From Agromyces sp. Leaf222 (GTDB lineage Bacteria; Actinomycetota; Actinomycetes; Actinomycetales; Microbacteriaceae): a stretch of DNA of 64,000 nucleotides. The notes below the pieces were generated by a model. The model made no database searches and had not been told where the DNA came from. It saw only the letters and a program-made list of their open reading frames with translations. Shown here in pieces: positions 16,606-26,299 of the stretch. The stretch lies in contig NZ_LMKQ01000001.1 of the NCBI RefSeq assembly GCF_001421565.1, positions 3,164,935-3,228,934 on the forward strand. The letters run 5' to 3'. Both the position numbers and the translations under genes were made by a program. Positions within the stretch are counted from its first letter, which is position 1; every line of letters begins with the position of its first letter.

Positions 16606-18508
16606 AGGCCGGCTGGTGCTCGAGGTGGTAGCGCAGGCTCGCGAGCTCTGCGCGCAGGGCGGCAGGCACGCGGTCGCCGAACTGCTCGAAGTACTCCTCG
16701 GTCAGCGTGCACTCGGCGAGCCAGGAGTCGCGATCGACGTCGAACAGGTGCTCGAGCGCCTCGTCGGTGAGGTCGAGTCCGTCGACGTTCAGGGCGCCGG
16801 AGGCCGGCAGCAGGCCGATCGGCGTCTCCTCGACCTCTGCGGTGCCCTCGATGCGGCCGACGATCCACTCGAGCACGCGGGCGTTCTCGCCGAATCCGGG
16901 CCAGAGGAACGAGCCGTCGGCGGCCTTGCGGAACCAGTTCACCTGGAAGATGCGCGGCGCGTTCGTGCCGAGGGTGCGGCCCATCTTGACCCAGTGGCTC
17001 CAGTAGTCGGCCATGTTGTAGCCGCAGAACGGGAGCATCGCGAACGGGTCGCGGCGCAGCTCGCCGACGGTGCCCTCGGCGGCCGCGGTCTGCTCGGATG
17101 AGATGGTCGCGCCCATGAAGACGCCGTGCTTCCAGCTGCGGGCCTCGGCCACGAGCGGCACGTTGGTCGCGCGGCGCCCGCCGAAGAGGATCGCGTCGAT
17201 CGGCACGCCGTCGTGGGCGTCCCAGTCGTCGGCGAGCTGCGGGCACTGGGCCGCGGCCACCGTGAAGCGCGAGTTCGGGTGCGCCGCGGGGCGACCGGAT
17301 GCCGGCGTCCACGGGTTGCCCTCCCAGTCGGTGAGCTCGGCCGGCGGGGTGTCGGTGAGCCCCTCCCACCAGACGTCGCCGTCGGGCCGCAGCGCCACGT
17401 TCGTGAAGATCGTGTTGCCCCAGAGGGTGTCGACCGCGGTCGGGTTCGTGGACGCTCCGGTTCCGGGCGCGACGCCGAAGAACCCGGCCTCGGGGTTGAT
17501 CGCGTAGAGACGGCCGTCGTCGCCAGGGCGCATCCAGGCGATGTCGTCGCCGATGGTCTCGACCTTCCAGCCGGGGATCGTGGGCTGCAGCATGGCGAGG
17601 TTCGTCTTGCCGCATGCCGACGGGAATGCCGCAGCCACGTGGTAGGTGCGCTGCTCGGGCGAGGTGATCTTGATGAGCAGCATGTGCTCGGCGAGCCAGC
17701 CCTCGTCGCGAGCCATGACGCTCGCGATGCGCAGTGCGAAGCACTTCTTGGCGAGCAGGGCGTTGCCGCCGTAGCCCGAACCGTACGACCAGATCTCCCG
17801 CGAGTCGGGGAACTGCACGATGTACTTCGTCTCGTTGCACGGCCAGTCGACCTCGGGAACCCGGTGGCCGATGCCGTCGACGAGGGGGTGTCCGACGGAG
17901 TGCACGGTGCGAACCCACGGCTCGCCTGCCTCGATGAGGCGGTAGACCTGCTCGCCCATGCGGGTCATGATGCCCATCGAGAGGACGACGTAGGGCGAGT
18001 CGGTGATCTCGACGCCGAGCTGGCTGATGGGTCCGCCGAGCGGTCCCATCGAGAACGGCACGACGTACATGGTGCGGCCCTTCATCGAGCCGTCGAAGAC
18101 GTCGTCGAGCTCGCCGCGCATGGCCTTCGGGTCGCGCCAGTTGTTCGTGGGGCCGGCGTCCTCCTCGTAGGTGGAGCAGATGAAGGTGCGGTCCTCGACC
18201 CGGGCGACGTCGCGCGGGTCGGTGCGGGCGAGGTAGCTGTTCGGGCGCCACTCGGGGTTCAGCTTGATGAGCTTGCCCTCGGCCACGAGCTGCTTGGTGA
18301 GCAGGTCGGCCTCGTGCTTGGATCCGTCGCACCAGACGATCTCGTCGGGCTTGGTGAGGGCGGCGACCTCGGCGACCCAGGCGCGCAGGTCGGGGTCGGT
18401 GGTGCCGTGCGCGAGGCCGTGGGCGGTCGTCGCTGCGATCGGGGCGCTGTCGGTGGCGGTTGCCTCGACGGATGCCTCGGTGCCGGGCGTGAACTCGGAG
18501 ATGGTCAT
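16604..18508 (-). CDS. pckG: Phosphoenolpyruvate carboxykinase (GTP)
   Basis: Converts oxaloacetate and GTP to phosphoenolpyruvate, GDP and CO2, the entry step of gluconeogenesis from acetate or TCA intermediates. 634 aa, with a short N-terminal extension. Motifs: Mn/substrate site [15 protein letters not shown], the kinase-1a P-loop [16 protein letters not shown] with the reactive cysteine, and the Mn-binding region [12 protein letters not shown]. The C-terminal half contains [15 protein letters not shown] and the guanine-pocket segment [15 protein letters not shown] typical of the GTP-type enzyme. The ATG at 18508 has AGAAGGGACG upstream. Divergent from a RamB-like regulator, which in corynebacteria controls acetate genes. 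Confidence 0.96.
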   Translation of the reverse strand: MTISEFTPGTEASVEATATDSAPIAATTAHGLAHGTTDPDLRAWVAEVAALTKPDEIVWCDGSKHEADLLTKQLVAEGKLIKLNPEWRPNSYLARTDPRDVARVEDRTFICSTYEEDAGPTNNWRDPKAMRGELDDVFDGSMKGRTMYVVPFSMGPLGGPISQLGVEITDSPYVVLSMGIMTRMGEQVYRLIEAGEPWVRTVHSVGHPLVDGIGHRVPEVDWPCNETKYIVQFPDSREIWSYGSGYGGNALLAKKCFALRIASVMARDEGWLAEHMLLIKITSPEQRTYHVAAAFPSACGKTNLAMLQPTIPGWKVETIGDDIAWMRPGDDGRLYAINPEAGFFGVAPGTGASTNPTAVDTLWGNTIFTNVALRPDGDVWWEGLTDTPPAELTDWEGNPWTPASGRPAAHPNSRFTVAAAQCPQLADDWDAHDGVPIDAILFGGRRATNVPLVAEARSWKHGVFMGATISSEQTAAAEGTVGELRRDPFAMLPFCGYNMADYWSHWVKMGRTLGTNAPRIFQVNWFRKAADGSFLWPGFGENARVLEWIVGRIEGTAEVEETPIGLLPASGALNVDGLDLTDEALEHLFDVDRDSWLAECTLTEEYFEQFGDRVPAALRAELASLRYHLEHQPA

Positions 18509-18632
18509 CGTCGTCCCTTCTGTGTGCCGGGGCCGCTCGGCGGCGGTCCGGAATCGGTTCGTGTTTCCAGAATGCGCCGGATTGCGACATCCGAACGGCC
18601 AATCAGGACGTTAAGAAGCGTTGTTCTTTCTA

Positions 18633-18638
18633 TAGGCT
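18633..18638 (+). promoter_or_regulatory. -10 box of the RamB-like gene, leaderless geometry
   Basis: TAGGCT ends six bases before the ATG at 18645; TTAAGA at 18611-18616 is a weak -35 candidate 16 bases upstream. Confidence 0.45.
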
Positions 18639-18644
18639 TAAGGC

Positions 18645-20087
18645 ATGAAGGCCAGAACCACTGATCTCGCGACCCTGGGTCAGCGCATCCGTCACTTCCG
18701 CGGCGAGCGCGGCATGACCCTCGATCAGGCCGGCGACGCCGTCGGGCTCGCGGGCTCGCAGCTCTCGCTCATCGAGAACGGCAAGCGCGAGCCGAAGCTC
18801 TCCACGCTCGACGCGCTCGCGACCGCGTTCGGCGTCGGGCTCGAAGACCTGCTCGCCCGCGAGGCGCCGAGCCCGCGGGCGGCACTCGAGCTCGAGCTCG
18901 GCCGCGCGCAGGCGAGCCCGCTCTATGCGAGCCTCGGACTCCCGGCGATCCGCGCGGGGCGGGGCATCGGCGACGAGACGCTCGAGGCCATCGTGGGCCT
19001 CCACCGCGAGCTGCAGCGTCGCGCGAGCCAGGCCATCGCGACGCCCGAGGAGGCTCGTCGGGCCAACACCGACCTGCGCGAGCGCATGCGCGAACGCGCC
19101 AACCACCTGCCCGACATCGAGCAGCTGGCCGAGGAACAGGTGCGCGCCGCCGGGCACCGCACCGGCGCCGTCACCCACCGCGAGGTGAGCGTCATGGCCG
19201 AGCGCCTCGGGTTCCAGCTCATCTACGTCAACGACCTGCCCGACTCGACGCGGTCGATCACCGACCTCTCGAACGGGCGCATCTACCTGCCGCCGGCATC
19301 GATCCCCGGCGGGCACGGCCTGCGCTCGATGGCGCTGCAGGCCATGGCGCACCGACTGCTCGGCCACCAGCCGCCGGCCAGCTACGACGAGTTCCTCTGG
19401 CAGCGGCTCGAGATCAACTACTTCGCCGCGGCCTGCCTCATGCCCCGCGACGCCTCGGTCGCGTTCCTGCAGCAGGCCAAGAAAGAGAAGCGGCTGGCCA
19501 TCGAGGACTTCCGCGACGCGTTCGGCGTCACGCACGAGGCCGCGGCGCTGCGGTTCACGAACCTCGGCACGACCTACCTCGACATGACCGTGCACTTCCT
19601 GCGGGTGGCCGGCGACGGCGCGCTGCTCAAGGGCTACGAGAACGACGGGCTGCCGCTGCCCACCGACGTCACGGGCTCGATCGAGGGCCAGTGGGTGTGC
19701 AAGAAGTGGAGCGCGCGCACGGCGTTCGAGCACACGAACCGCACGACCGAGAACTACCAGTACACCGACACCCCGGCGGGAACGTTCTGGTGCGCCACGC
19801 AGACCGGGCGAACGGATGCCGCGGAGTTCTCGATCTCGGTCGGCGTGCCGTTCGCGCAGGCCAAGTGGTTCCGCGGCCGCGAGACCACCCTTCGCGCGGT
19901 CTCCACGTGCCCCGACGAGGCGTGCTGCCGCCGGGCGCCGGGCGAGCTCGCCGAGCGCTGGTCGGGCCGCGCGTGGCCGAGCGCCCGCCTGCACGCGCAT
20001 GTGCTGTCGCCGCTGCCGTCGGGCACATTCCCGGGCGTCGACGACGCCGAGGTGTACGCGTTCCTCGAGGCGCACGCCGAGCAGTAG
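18645..20087 (+). CDS. ramB: RamB-like XRE/IrrE-type transcriptional regulator (short-chain fatty acid/acetate control)
   Basis: 480 aa. N-terminal XRE HTH (about residues 10-65: LGQRIRHFRGERGMTLDQAG, GSQLSLIENGKREPKLST), central helical region, then an IrrE/DUF955-like domain (about 165-290) and a C-terminal Cys-containing domain (DEACCRRAPGELAERW). This architecture is that of RamB/ScfR regulators, which sense acyl-CoA and control acetate, glyoxylate and propionate genes. The DUF955 metal motif is degenerate: AMAHRLLGH stands where peptidases have HExxH, so it is a sensor rather than a protease. Divergent from pckG across 136 bp. No clear corynebacterial RamB site is visible there. The symbol reflects similarity. 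Confidence 0.85.
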   Translation: MKARTTDLATLGQRIRHFRGERGMTLDQAGDAVGLAGSQLSLIENGKREPKLSTLDALATAFGVGLEDLLAREAPSPRAALELELGRAQASPLYASLGLPAIRAGRGIGDETLEAIVGLHRELQRRASQAIATPEEARRANTDLRERMRERANHLPDIEQLAEEQVRAAGHRTGAVTHREVSVMAERLGFQLIYVNDLPDSTRSITDLSNGRIYLPPASIPGGHGLRSMALQAMAHRLLGHQPPASYDEFLWQRLEINYFAAACLMPRDASVAFLQQAKKEKRLAIEDFRDAFGVTHEAAALRFTNLGTTYLDMTVHFLRVAGDGALLKGYENDGLPLPTDVTGSIEGQWVCKKWSARTAFEHTNRTTENYQYTDTPAGTFWCATQTGRTDAAEFSISVGVPFAQAKWFRGRETTLRAVSTCPDEACCRRAPGELAERWSGRAWPSARLHAHVLSPLPSGTFPGVDDAEVYAFLEAHAEQ

Positions 20088-20122
20088 TCGGGCACGGCCA
20101 GCACCCCGGCACAGCACGCCAG

Positions 20123-20197
20123 AACTCCGGATGCGGCGGGCGAAACGCCGCGGGCATGGCGCGACGCGCCGGACGCCGGCTCGCGGCATCCGGAGTT
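20123..20197 (+). terminator. Inverted repeat after the RamB-like gene
   Basis: AACTCCGGATGC (20123-20134) is exactly complementary to GCATCCGGAGTT (20186-20197), with a 51-base GC-rich loop that can fold further. Confidence 0.4.
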
Positions 20198-20233
20198 CGG
20201 CCGAGCCCTCGACCCTTGGCCATCGCGACATCC

Positions 20234-20280
20234 GTCACTATGAAGTGACTGTTGCAATAGTGTGCGACGCACAGTATCGT
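20234..20280 (+). promoter_or_regulatory. PadR promoter with two palindromes, leaderless geometry
   Basis: GTCACT-ATGA-AGTGAC (20234-20249) and TGTGCG-A-CGCACA (20261-20273) flank or overlap a promoter TTGCAA (20252-20257), 17-bp spacer, TATCGT (20275-20280). The ATG follows seven bases later. The palindromes are likely PadR operators. Confidence 0.6.
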
Positions 20281-20287
20281 GTGACGC

Positions 20288-20629
20288 ATGAACCCCGATG
20301 AGACGACCGTCGCGCACCTGCAGGAACTGCGCCGCGGCACCGTCGTGCTCGCGTGCCTCGTTCGCCTGCGCACCCCCGACTACGGGTACGCGCTGCTCGA
20401 GTCGCTGAACGGCCTCGGCATCCTCGTCGACGCCAACACGCTCTATCCCCTGCTGCGACGACTCGAGAAGCAGGGCCTGCTCACCAGCGAGTGGAACACC
20501 GACGAGGCCCGGCCCCGCAAGTTCTACCGCACGAGCCCCACCGGCGACGCCCTCGCCGTCGCACTCATGACCGACTGGCGCCGCATCGACGACGCCCTCG
20601 GCGGACTGACCTCTGGAGACGCATCATGA
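20288..20629 (+). CDS. PadR-family transcriptional regulator
   Basis: 113-aa winged-helix repressor: LRRGTVVLACLVRL, then PDYGYALLESLNGLGILVDANTLYPLLRRLEKQGLL and the wing SEWNTDEARPRKFYRTSPTG, with a C-terminal dimerisation helix (MTDWRRIDDALGGL). Acts as a dimer on palindromes such as those in its own promoter. Its stop overlaps the start of the next gene by ATGA, the standard arrangement of PadR regulators with HAAS-domain membrane partners. Predicted to repress its own operon until a signal, often membrane stress or an antibiotic, releases it. Confidence 0.92.
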   Translation: MNPDETTVAHLQELRRGTVVLACLVRLRTPDYGYALLESLNGLGILVDANTLYPLLRRLEKQGLLTSEWNTDEARPRKFYRTSPTGDALAVALMTDWRRIDDALGGLTSGDAS

Positions 20630-21642
20630 CCGAGCTGACCGACCGCTACCTCTTCGCGGCCACGCGCAGCCTTCCCGCCTCGCAGCGCGAGGACCTCTCG
20701 CGCGACCTCGCCGAGCGCGTCGCCGACACGATCGACGCCCGCATCGAATCGGGCGCCTCGACGCCCGAGACCGCCGAGCGCGACGCGCTCGTCGAGCTCG
20801 GCCACCCCGCGTCGCTCGCGGCGACCTACAGCGACCGCCCGTTGGTGCTGATCGGGCCGCGGTACTTCCTCATCTGGAAGCGGCTCCTGCTCTTCCTCGA
20901 GTCGTTCGTGCCCGCGACGGTCGCCGCGGTGGCGGCGCTCGGCCTGCTGATCGCGGGCGGTGGGTGGGAGATCATCGGCGCTGCGATCGGCATCGGCATC
21001 AACGTCGCGGTGCAGCTCGCGTTCTGGACGACTGTCGTGTTCGCCCTGATCGAGCGATACGGCACGGGCACCGATGACGAGCTCGGCTGGACGCCCGAGC
21101 ACCTCCCGCAGCTGCCCGAGGTGCGGCGCCCGCACCGCCGCGCCGACCTCATCGCGAGCCTGGTCTGGCTCGTGATCGCCGCCGGGTTCCTCGTATGGCA
21201 GCAGTTCGGCATCGTGTGGGCCGATGGCGAGCGCACCTCGGTGCCGCTGCTCGCGCCAGACCTGTGGTCGTTCTGGCTGCCGTACCTGTTCGCGCTCATC
21301 GCGCTCGAGGCCGCCTTCGCGGTGTGGATCTACCGCAGCGACTGGAACTGGGCCAACGCCCTCGTCAACGTCGCGCTGAACGCCGCGTTCGCGATCCCCG
21401 TCGTCTGGCTCTTCGTCGAGGGACGGCTGTTCAGCCCCGAGTTCCTCGCGGTGGTCGAGCCGCATCTCGACGCCGATGCGGAGTGGGTGCTCTCGGTGCT
21501 CTTCGTCGCGGGCGTCATCGGGGTCAGCGCGTGGGATGCGATCGACGGCATCATCAAGGCTGCGCGGGGCGGGGGCCGCGGCACGCTCGACTTCCCGGGC
21601 AACCGGAGCCCGCGCCCGGCCCAGCGCAGCACCGGGCGCTGA
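20626..21642 (+). CDS. HAAS-domain membrane protein, partner of PadR
   Basis: 338 aa. The N-terminal cytosolic helical domain (about 1-65: TRSLPASQREDLSRDLAERV, DALVELGHPASLA) is the HAAS/DUF1700-like domain typical of genes paired with PadR regulators. It is followed by about six membrane helices (roughly 85-105, 112-140, 180-200, 225-245, 252-275, 300-322). The ATG at 20626 overlaps the PadR stop by four bases. In related systems the membrane protein modulates the regulator or an envelope response; the exact role is unknown here. Confidence 0.82.
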   Translation: MTELTDRYLFAATRSLPASQREDLSRDLAERVADTIDARIESGASTPETAERDALVELGHPASLAATYSDRPLVLIGPRYFLIWKRLLLFLESFVPATVAAVAALGLLIAGGGWEIIGAAIGIGINVAVQLAFWTTVVFALIERYGTGTDDELGWTPEHLPQLPEVRRPHRRADLIASLVWLVIAAGFLVWQQFGIVWADGERTSVPLLAPDLWSFWLPYLFALIALEAAFAVWIYRSDWNWANALVNVALNAAFAIPVVWLFVEGRLFSPEFLAVVEPHLDADAEWVLSVLFVAGVIGVSAWDAIDGIIKAARGGGRGTLDFPGNRSPRPAQRSTGR

Positions 21643-21665
21643 GCGCCTGCCTCCGAGAACCGGCA

Positions 21666-21707
21666 CACGACGAGGGGCGGATGCCGCGGCATCCGCCCCT
21701 CGTCGTG
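21666..21707. terminator. 42-bp perfect palindrome between convergent genes
   Basis: A gapless 42-base palindrome, each half of which is CACGACGAGGGGCGGATGCCG. As it lies between convergent transcription units it should act in both directions. Confidence 0.65.
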
Positions 21708-21743
21708 TTCGCCGTCGCGTGCGGCGACCGACGGTTCGACCCG

Positions 21744-22535
21744 CTACTTCGGCTGCATGCGGATCGCGCCGTCGAGGCGGATCGTCTCGCCGTTCAGCAG
21801 CGGATTCTCGACGATGTGCCGCACGAGCGCCGCATACTCGGCGGGCGTGCCCATGCGCGACGGATGCGGGATCTGCTCCTCGAGCGAGGCCTGCACCTCG
21901 GGCGGCATGCCCGCCATCATCGGCGTCTGCATGATGCCGGGCGCGATCGTCACGACCCGGATGAGCAGCTTCGAGAGGTCGCGGGCGAGCGGCAGGGTCA
22001 TCGCCGCGACGCCGCCCTTCGACGCCGAGTACGCGGCCTGGCCGATCTGGCCGTCGAACGCGGCGACCGACGCGGTGTTGACGATGACGCCGCGCTCGGC
22101 GGTCTCGGGCACCCCCGGCAGCGCCTGCACGAGCACCGGCTCGTTGGCCGCCATGGCCGCCGCCGCGAGGCGCGCGACGTTGAACGTGCCGATGAGGTTG
22201 ATGCGGATGGTGCGCTCGAACGCGTCGAGCGCGAGGGGGCCGTCGCGCCCGACCGTGCGTCCGGCCGTCGCGATGCCGGCGCAGCTCACGGCCACCCGGA
22301 GCGGCGCGCGCTCCAGCACGAGGTCGATCGCGGCCTGCACGGACGCCTCGTCGGTGACGTCGGCGGGCGCGAAGCGCACGTTCGCGCCGAGTTCGCTCGC
22401 GGTCTGCTCGCCGGGAGAGCCCGGGAGGTCGAGGATGACGACCTCGGCTCCGGCCGCGGCGAGCACGGCGGCCGTGCCGCGCCCGAGCCCCGAGGCGCCT
22501 CCGGTGACGATCGCGCCTGCGTCGGTCAGCTGCAT
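21744..22535 (-). CDS. SDR oxidoreductase, probable 3-hydroxyacyl-CoA dehydrogenase (type II)
   Basis: 263-aa short-chain dehydrogenase. Cofactor motif [20 protein letters not shown] after beta-2 (Asp favours NAD+), NAG-equivalent SCAGIA, active-site Ser in VNTASVAAF and YSASK (YxxxK). The overall sequence ([65 protein letters not shown]) is that of the HSD10/type II 3-hydroxyacyl-CoA dehydrogenase group. It follows a thiolase gene in the same orientation, suggesting the last two steps of a beta-oxidation-like route. One oddity: the usual NNAG is replaced by SCAG. Confidence 0.9.
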   Translation of the reverse strand: MQLTDAGAIVTGGASGLGRGTAAVLAAAGAEVVILDLPGSPGEQTASELGANVRFAPADVTDEASVQAAIDLVLERAPLRVAVSCAGIATAGRTVGRDGPLALDAFERTIRINLIGTFNVARLAAAAMAANEPVLVQALPGVPETAERGVIVNTASVAAFDGQIGQAAYSASKGGVAAMTLPLARDLSKLLIRVVTIAPGIMQTPMMAGMPPEVQASLEEQIPHPSRMGTPAEYAALVRHIVENPLLNGETIRLDGAIRMQPK

Positions 22536-22558
22536 GGATTCGGGTCCTTTCGTGGTGG

Positions 22559-22632
22559 GTCGGCTGCGCCGATGGTCGGCTGGGCCGTCGTGGTCGGCTG
22601 GGCCGTGGTGGTCGGCTGCGCCGTGGTGGTCA
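22559..22632. repeat. 18-bp tandem repeat between thiolase and SDR genes
   Basis: Units of the form GTCGGCTGSGCCGTSGTG (S = G or C) occur about four times in the intergenic gap and run into the stop codon of the thiolase gene. Confidence 0.7.
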
Positions 22633-23805
22633 GATGCGTTCGATGATCGTGGCGTTGGCCATGCCGCCGCCCTCGCACATGGTCTGCAGTCCGTAGCGTC
22701 CGCCGGTGGCCTCGAGCTGGTTCACGAGGGTCGTGAGCAGACGGGTCCCCGAGGAGCCGAGCGCGTGGCCGAGGGCGATGGCGCCGCCGCGGGGGTTGAG
22801 CTTCGCGGCATCCGCCCCGGTCTCGGCGAGCCAGGCGAGCGGAACCGACGCGAACGCCTCGTTGACCTCGTAGGCGTCGATGTCGTCGTGCCCGAGGCGG
22901 GCCCGCGCGAGCACCCGCTCGGTCGCCGGGATCACGCCGGTGAGCATGTACAGCGGGTCGCTGCCGACGACGGCGAACGAGCGGAACCTCGCACGTGGCA
23001 CCAACCCGAGTTTCGACGCGGCATCGGCGCTCATGATGAGGGCGGCCGAGGCTCCGTCGGTGAGCGGCGAGGAGTTGCCGGGCGTGATACGCCAGTCGAG
23101 GTCGGGGAAGCGGTCGGCGAGGGCATCGGTGCGGAACGCCGGGTTCAACCCGGCGAGCGAGGCGGCGGATGTCGCGGGCCGCACGGTCTCGTCGGCGAGG
23201 CCGTCGACGCCGGGCACCGGCACGACCTCGGTCGCGAACGCGCCGGACTGCCCCGCCGCCGCGGCGAGCGCGTGCGAGCGAGCCGCGTACGCGTCGAGGT
23301 CGTCGCGCGAGAGGCCCCACTTGGCCGCGATGAGCTCGGCCGAGACACCCTGGTTCACGAGGCCGTCGGGGTAGCGTGCGGCGATGCGCGACCCGTAGGG
23401 GTCGGCGCCGGCCGCGCTCGAGCCGAGCGGCACGCGGCTCATCGACTCGACCCCGCAGGCGATCACGATCTCGGCCTGTCCGGCGAGCACCGCCTGGGCG
23501 GCGAAGGTCGCCGCCTGCTGGCTCGATCCGCACTGGCGGTCGATCGTCGTGCCGGGCACGTGCTCGGGGAACCCCGCGGCCAGCACGGCGTTGCGGGTGA
23601 CGTTGTACGACTGCTCGGCGACCTGGCTGACGCATCCGCCGATCACGTCGTCGACGAGCCCCGGGTCGAGGTCGTTGCGGGAGACGAGCGTGTCGAGCAC
23701 ACCCGCCAGCAGGTCGACCGGGTGCACGCCCGAGAGCATGCCGCCCGGCTTGCCCCGGCCCACCGGCGTGCGGATCACATCGACGATGACGGCTTCGGCG
23801 CTCAT
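22630..23805 (-). CDS. Acetyl-CoA C-acyltransferase (thiolase)
   Basis: 391-aa thiolase. The nucleophilic cysteine is in [13 protein letters not shown]; the C-terminal catalytic motifs are [19 protein letters not shown] with the active His, and the late CEGGGMANA with the second Cys. NEAFA is present as YEVNEAFAS. Full length. It should cleave 3-ketoacyl-CoA (or make acetoacetyl-CoA) with the SDR gene downstream. Start at ATG 23805 ([16 protein letters not shown]), where TAGGCT lies seven bases upstream, giving a leaderless transcript. Confidence 0.94.
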   Translation of the reverse strand: MSAEAVIVDVIRTPVGRGKPGGMLSGVHPVDLLAGVLDTLVSRNDLDPGLVDDVIGGCVSQVAEQSYNVTRNAVLAAGFPEHVPGTTIDRQCGSSQQAATFAAQAVLAGQAEIVIACGVESMSRVPLGSSAAGADPYGSRIAARYPDGLVNQGVSAELIAAKWGLSRDDLDAYAARSHALAAAAGQSGAFATEVVPVPGVDGLADETVRPATSAASLAGLNPAFRTDALADRFPDLDWRITPGNSSPLTDGASAALIMSADAASKLGLVPRARFRSFAVVGSDPLYMLTGVIPATERVLARARLGHDDIDAYEVNEAFASVPLAWLAETGADAAKLNPRGGAIALGHALGSSGTRLLTTLVNQLEATGGRYGLQTMCEGGGMANATIIERI

Positions 23806-23884
23806 GCGTCCAAGCCTACGTGCGGCCTGCGAACTCAGGGCTGCTCCTGATCCAGCGCCCCGGCGCAGCCCGGAGGATCGGCGC

Positions 23885-25933
23885 ATGACCAAGCCCACGA
23901 AGATCGCCGTGATCAGGGCGCGCCACGACGGTGCCGCACCCCTGGTCGGCGACCAGCCCTTCATCGACCTCTTCATGGTCGGCTCCTCGTCGGTACTCCG
24001 CTACTGGGAGGACACCACCCGTCGGCACCTCGACTTCGTCGACTCCGCCCTCATGCCCTGGGTGGACATCACCCTCGGCGACAGCGTGCGGCGCGAGACA
24101 CAGGCGGAGCTCGCGATCGACGCGTTGCGTGCGAAGTTCCCGGGCCATGACCCGCTCGCGGGCTTCGCGGGCGTGGTCGTGCTCACCTACCCTGGTACGC
24201 GCCAGATCCCGAATCCGAAGGCGGGGCAGCCCGGTGAACCCGCGACGATCACGCAGAGCTTCGACGGCGGCGCCAATCCGAACGTCCGCGGCTTCCCGAT
24301 CGCCGCGCTTCCGATCGCCTCCAGCGACCACACGTTCATGACGCACGAGGTCGGGCACGTCATCGGCTTCGAGCACAGCTACGGTCTGCTGAACAACGGC
24401 GCCGACTGGGATCCGAACGACGCGACCATCGTCGCCGATCCCGTGTACGGCTCGCCCTTCGACGTCATGTCGTCGGCCTCGTTCGGCTCGAGGTGGCTCG
24501 GCACCGGCCCGCGCTGGCAGTCGACGCCGACGCGCAGCATCCCGGCGGTCACCGGATGGCCGACGCCCGGTGCATTCGGCTCGGCCGGTCCGAACCTCTC
24601 GCGCGCCCACCTGCATCGGCAGTTGCCGGACGCGATGGCCGGTTCGGTCGTCGAGCGCCCGTTCCCGACGACGGGCTCCGTCTCGGTGCGGCTGCGCAGC
24701 GCATCGGCGGATGTCGCGCGCCAGGGCTCGGGCCGCCAGCCGACCCTGCTCATCCTCCACCCCGCAGGCGAGCCCTCGAGCGGGCTCGGCCGCATCTACG
24801 TCGAGTTCCGCACGGCCACCGGATGGGACGCCGGCCTCGACCCGGTCGGCACCGACCTGTCGCGCGAGGGCGTCCTGGTGCATTCGCTGACGGATGTCCC
24901 TGGCACGGGTCCGCGCATCTGGTACCGCGGCGTCGTGCCGCTCAACTCGATCGACACCGATGTGGCGGTCGACTCGAGCAACCTCACCGTCACGATCGTC
25001 GGCGTCGATGTCGACCACACCTGGGTCGACCTGCGCGTCTCGAACGGGCCGGCGAACCGCACGGTGACGGTGGCGTCGCGCCTGCGCAACGAGGACACGC
25101 TCGGCGTCGTCGGCACCGAGACGACCGAGCAGACGCCGTGCGGCGACACGGTTCGCCGTGGCACGTATGCGACCTCCACGCTCGAGATCTTCACGGTCTC
25201 GACGGTCGGCTTCGGCGGGATCGGGCAGCCCGCCGCGACCGCGCCGACGGCGACCTGGACGGTCGGCGGCGTACCGGTCCCGACTGGGAACGGCGTCGTG
25301 CAGGTGCCGTTCGACGGCTCCACGTTCGCGGTCGACACCACGGTCGACCCGGTCACCTTCGAGCTCGGGCTGACCTCGCCGGGAGGCATCCGCTTGGGCG
25401 CCGACGTGGTCTGCACGGTCACCGATCAGAGCGGTGCGGCCATCGGGCAGACGCGCTTCGAGGCAGAGGGCTGGTTCGAGGGGTACAACGGCGACGACTT
25501 CCCGAAGGTCGTCGCCTGCTGGACCCGACGCATCAAGGACCTCGACATCCGCGTGAAGCCCGGGGAGTTCGAGAAGCCGACCCCCGATCCGAAGTTCGAC
25601 CCGCGCGACATCACGCGCCTGCAGATCGAGTTCGGCGACGCGGTCGTGCTCGAGCGCGCAGAGGAGCTCCAGCGGGCCGAAACGCTGAAGGTCGCCGAGG
25701 GCCTGCGGATCGCCGAGCAGCTCAAGGCTGCCGAGTCGCTGCAGGCCGCCGAGACTCTCAAGGTCACCGAGCGTCTTCGGGTCGCCGAGCAGGCCAGCCT
25801 CACCGAACAGGTGCGCCTCGCCGAGCAGGTTCGGCTCGCCGAGCAGGTTCAGGCGGCAACGCGCCTCGACGCGACGGCGATCTCGACGGTCGGCAGCTTG
25901 AAGCGCGCGAACCTGCGGGTCTTCGACCGCTGA
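23885..25933 (+). CDS. Zinc metallopeptidase-like protein with C-terminal hexapeptide array
   Basis: 682 aa, starting MTKPTKIAVIRA. The zinc motif HEVGHVIGFEH is at residues 154-164 (HExxHxxGxxH, metzincin type) and a Met-turn-like PFDVMSSASFGS follows about 35 residues later. Residues about 230-560 are beta-rich, with Ig-like strands (TVTVASRLRNEDTLG, TVDPVTFELGLTSPGG). Residues 591-662 are twelve tandem hexapeptides of consensus [hydrophobic/R]-A-E-x-L/V-[K/R/Q], such as RAEELQ, VAEGLR, LAEQVR. There is no signal peptide, lipobox or membrane helix. No family name can be given beyond metzincin-like; export, if any, must use an unseen route. Ends with DATAISTVGSLKRANLRVFDR. A strong hairpin follows. 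Confidence 0.75.
   Translation: MTKPTKIAVIRARHDGAAPLVGDQPFIDLFMVGSSSVLRYWEDTTRRHLDFVDSALMPWVDITLGDSVRRETQAELAIDALRAKFPGHDPLAGFAGVVVLTYPGTRQIPNPKAGQPGEPATITQSFDGGANPNVRGFPIAALPIASSDHTFMTHEVGHVIGFEHSYGLLNNGADWDPNDATIVADPVYGSPFDVMSSASFGSRWLGTGPRWQSTPTRSIPAVTGWPTPGAFGSAGPNLSRAHLHRQLPDAMAGSVVERPFPTTGSVSVRLRSASADVARQGSGRQPTLLILHPAGEPSSGLGRIYVEFRTATGWDAGLDPVGTDLSREGVLVHSLTDVPGTGPRIWYRGVVPLNSIDTDVAVDSSNLTVTIVGVDVDHTWVDLRVSNGPANRTVTVASRLRNEDTLGVVGTETTEQTPCGDTVRRGTYATSTLEIFTVSTVGFGGIGQPAATAPTATWTVGGVPVPTGNGVVQVPFDGSTFAVDTTVDPVTFELGLTSPGGIRLGADVVCTVTDQSGAAIGQTRFEAEGWFEGYNGDDFPKVVACWTRRIKDLDIRVKPGEFEKPTPDPKFDPRDITRLQIEFGDAVVLERAEELQRAETLKVAEGLRIAEQLKAAESLQAAETLKVTERLRVAEQASLTEQVRLAEQVRLAEQVQAATRLDATAISTVGSLKRANLRVFDR
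25655..25870 (+). repeat. Twelve 18-bp/hexapeptide repeats
   Basis: Exactly twelve consecutive in-frame hexapeptides, most of them xAExLx, ending AATRLD. The DNA copies have diverged, so the array is maintained at protein level rather than freshly expanded; only the last LAEQVR units are near-identical. Confidence 0.85.
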
Positions 25934-25938
25934 ACCCG

Positions 25939-25985
25939 GGCGAGCGGATGCCGCGGCGAGCGCCGGCCCGCGGCATCCGCTCGCC
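25939..25985 (+). terminator. 18-bp stem hairpin after the metallopeptidase gene
   Basis: GGCGAGCGGATGCCGCGG and its exact complement around an 11-base loop, beginning six bases after the stop codon. Confidence 0.65.
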
Positions 25986-26026
25986 GTCGTGGGTTCACCG
26001 GGACCAGCAGCGTCGCGGACCGGACC

Positions 26027-26299
26027 TCAGAGGTTGCGACGTGCGTCCGGGTCGTCTGCGAGCAGGTCCGCCTGGCGCGCCACGGCCTCCTGCTCGGCCT
26101 CGCTCAGCGGCGGGAGGCCGACCTCGTCGGCCGGAATGCCCGCATACGGGTCGGCGCCGGGGAACTCCTGGCTGAAGGAACCCGCGACGACTCCCCCAGG
26201 GGGAACCTCGTCGCCTGCGGCGCCCAACAGCGTCTCTTCACCTGGAGCCTGCTCCGGCACGTCGTCTCCGAGGTGCTTCCGATGCCACTCGCCGCTCAT
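26027..26299 (-). CDS. Small acidic hypothetical protein
   Basis: 90 aa, MSGEWHRKHLGDDVPEQAPG onward, Pro/Glu/Asp-rich with a C-terminal helix (LSEAEQEAVARQADLLADDPDARRNL). ATG at 26299 has GGGAGTG upstream. Unrecognised and probably largely unstructured except for the final helix. Confidence 0.62.
   Translation of the reverse strand: MSGEWHRKHLGDDVPEQAPGEETLLGAAGDEVPPGGVVAGSFSQEFPGADPYAGIPADEVGLPPLSEAEQEAVARQADLLADDPDARRNL

Noticed and set aside
18509..18644. Corynebacterial RamB operator in the pckG/ramB gap
   Set aside because: No match to the known motif; only the -10 box and weak -35 are supportable.
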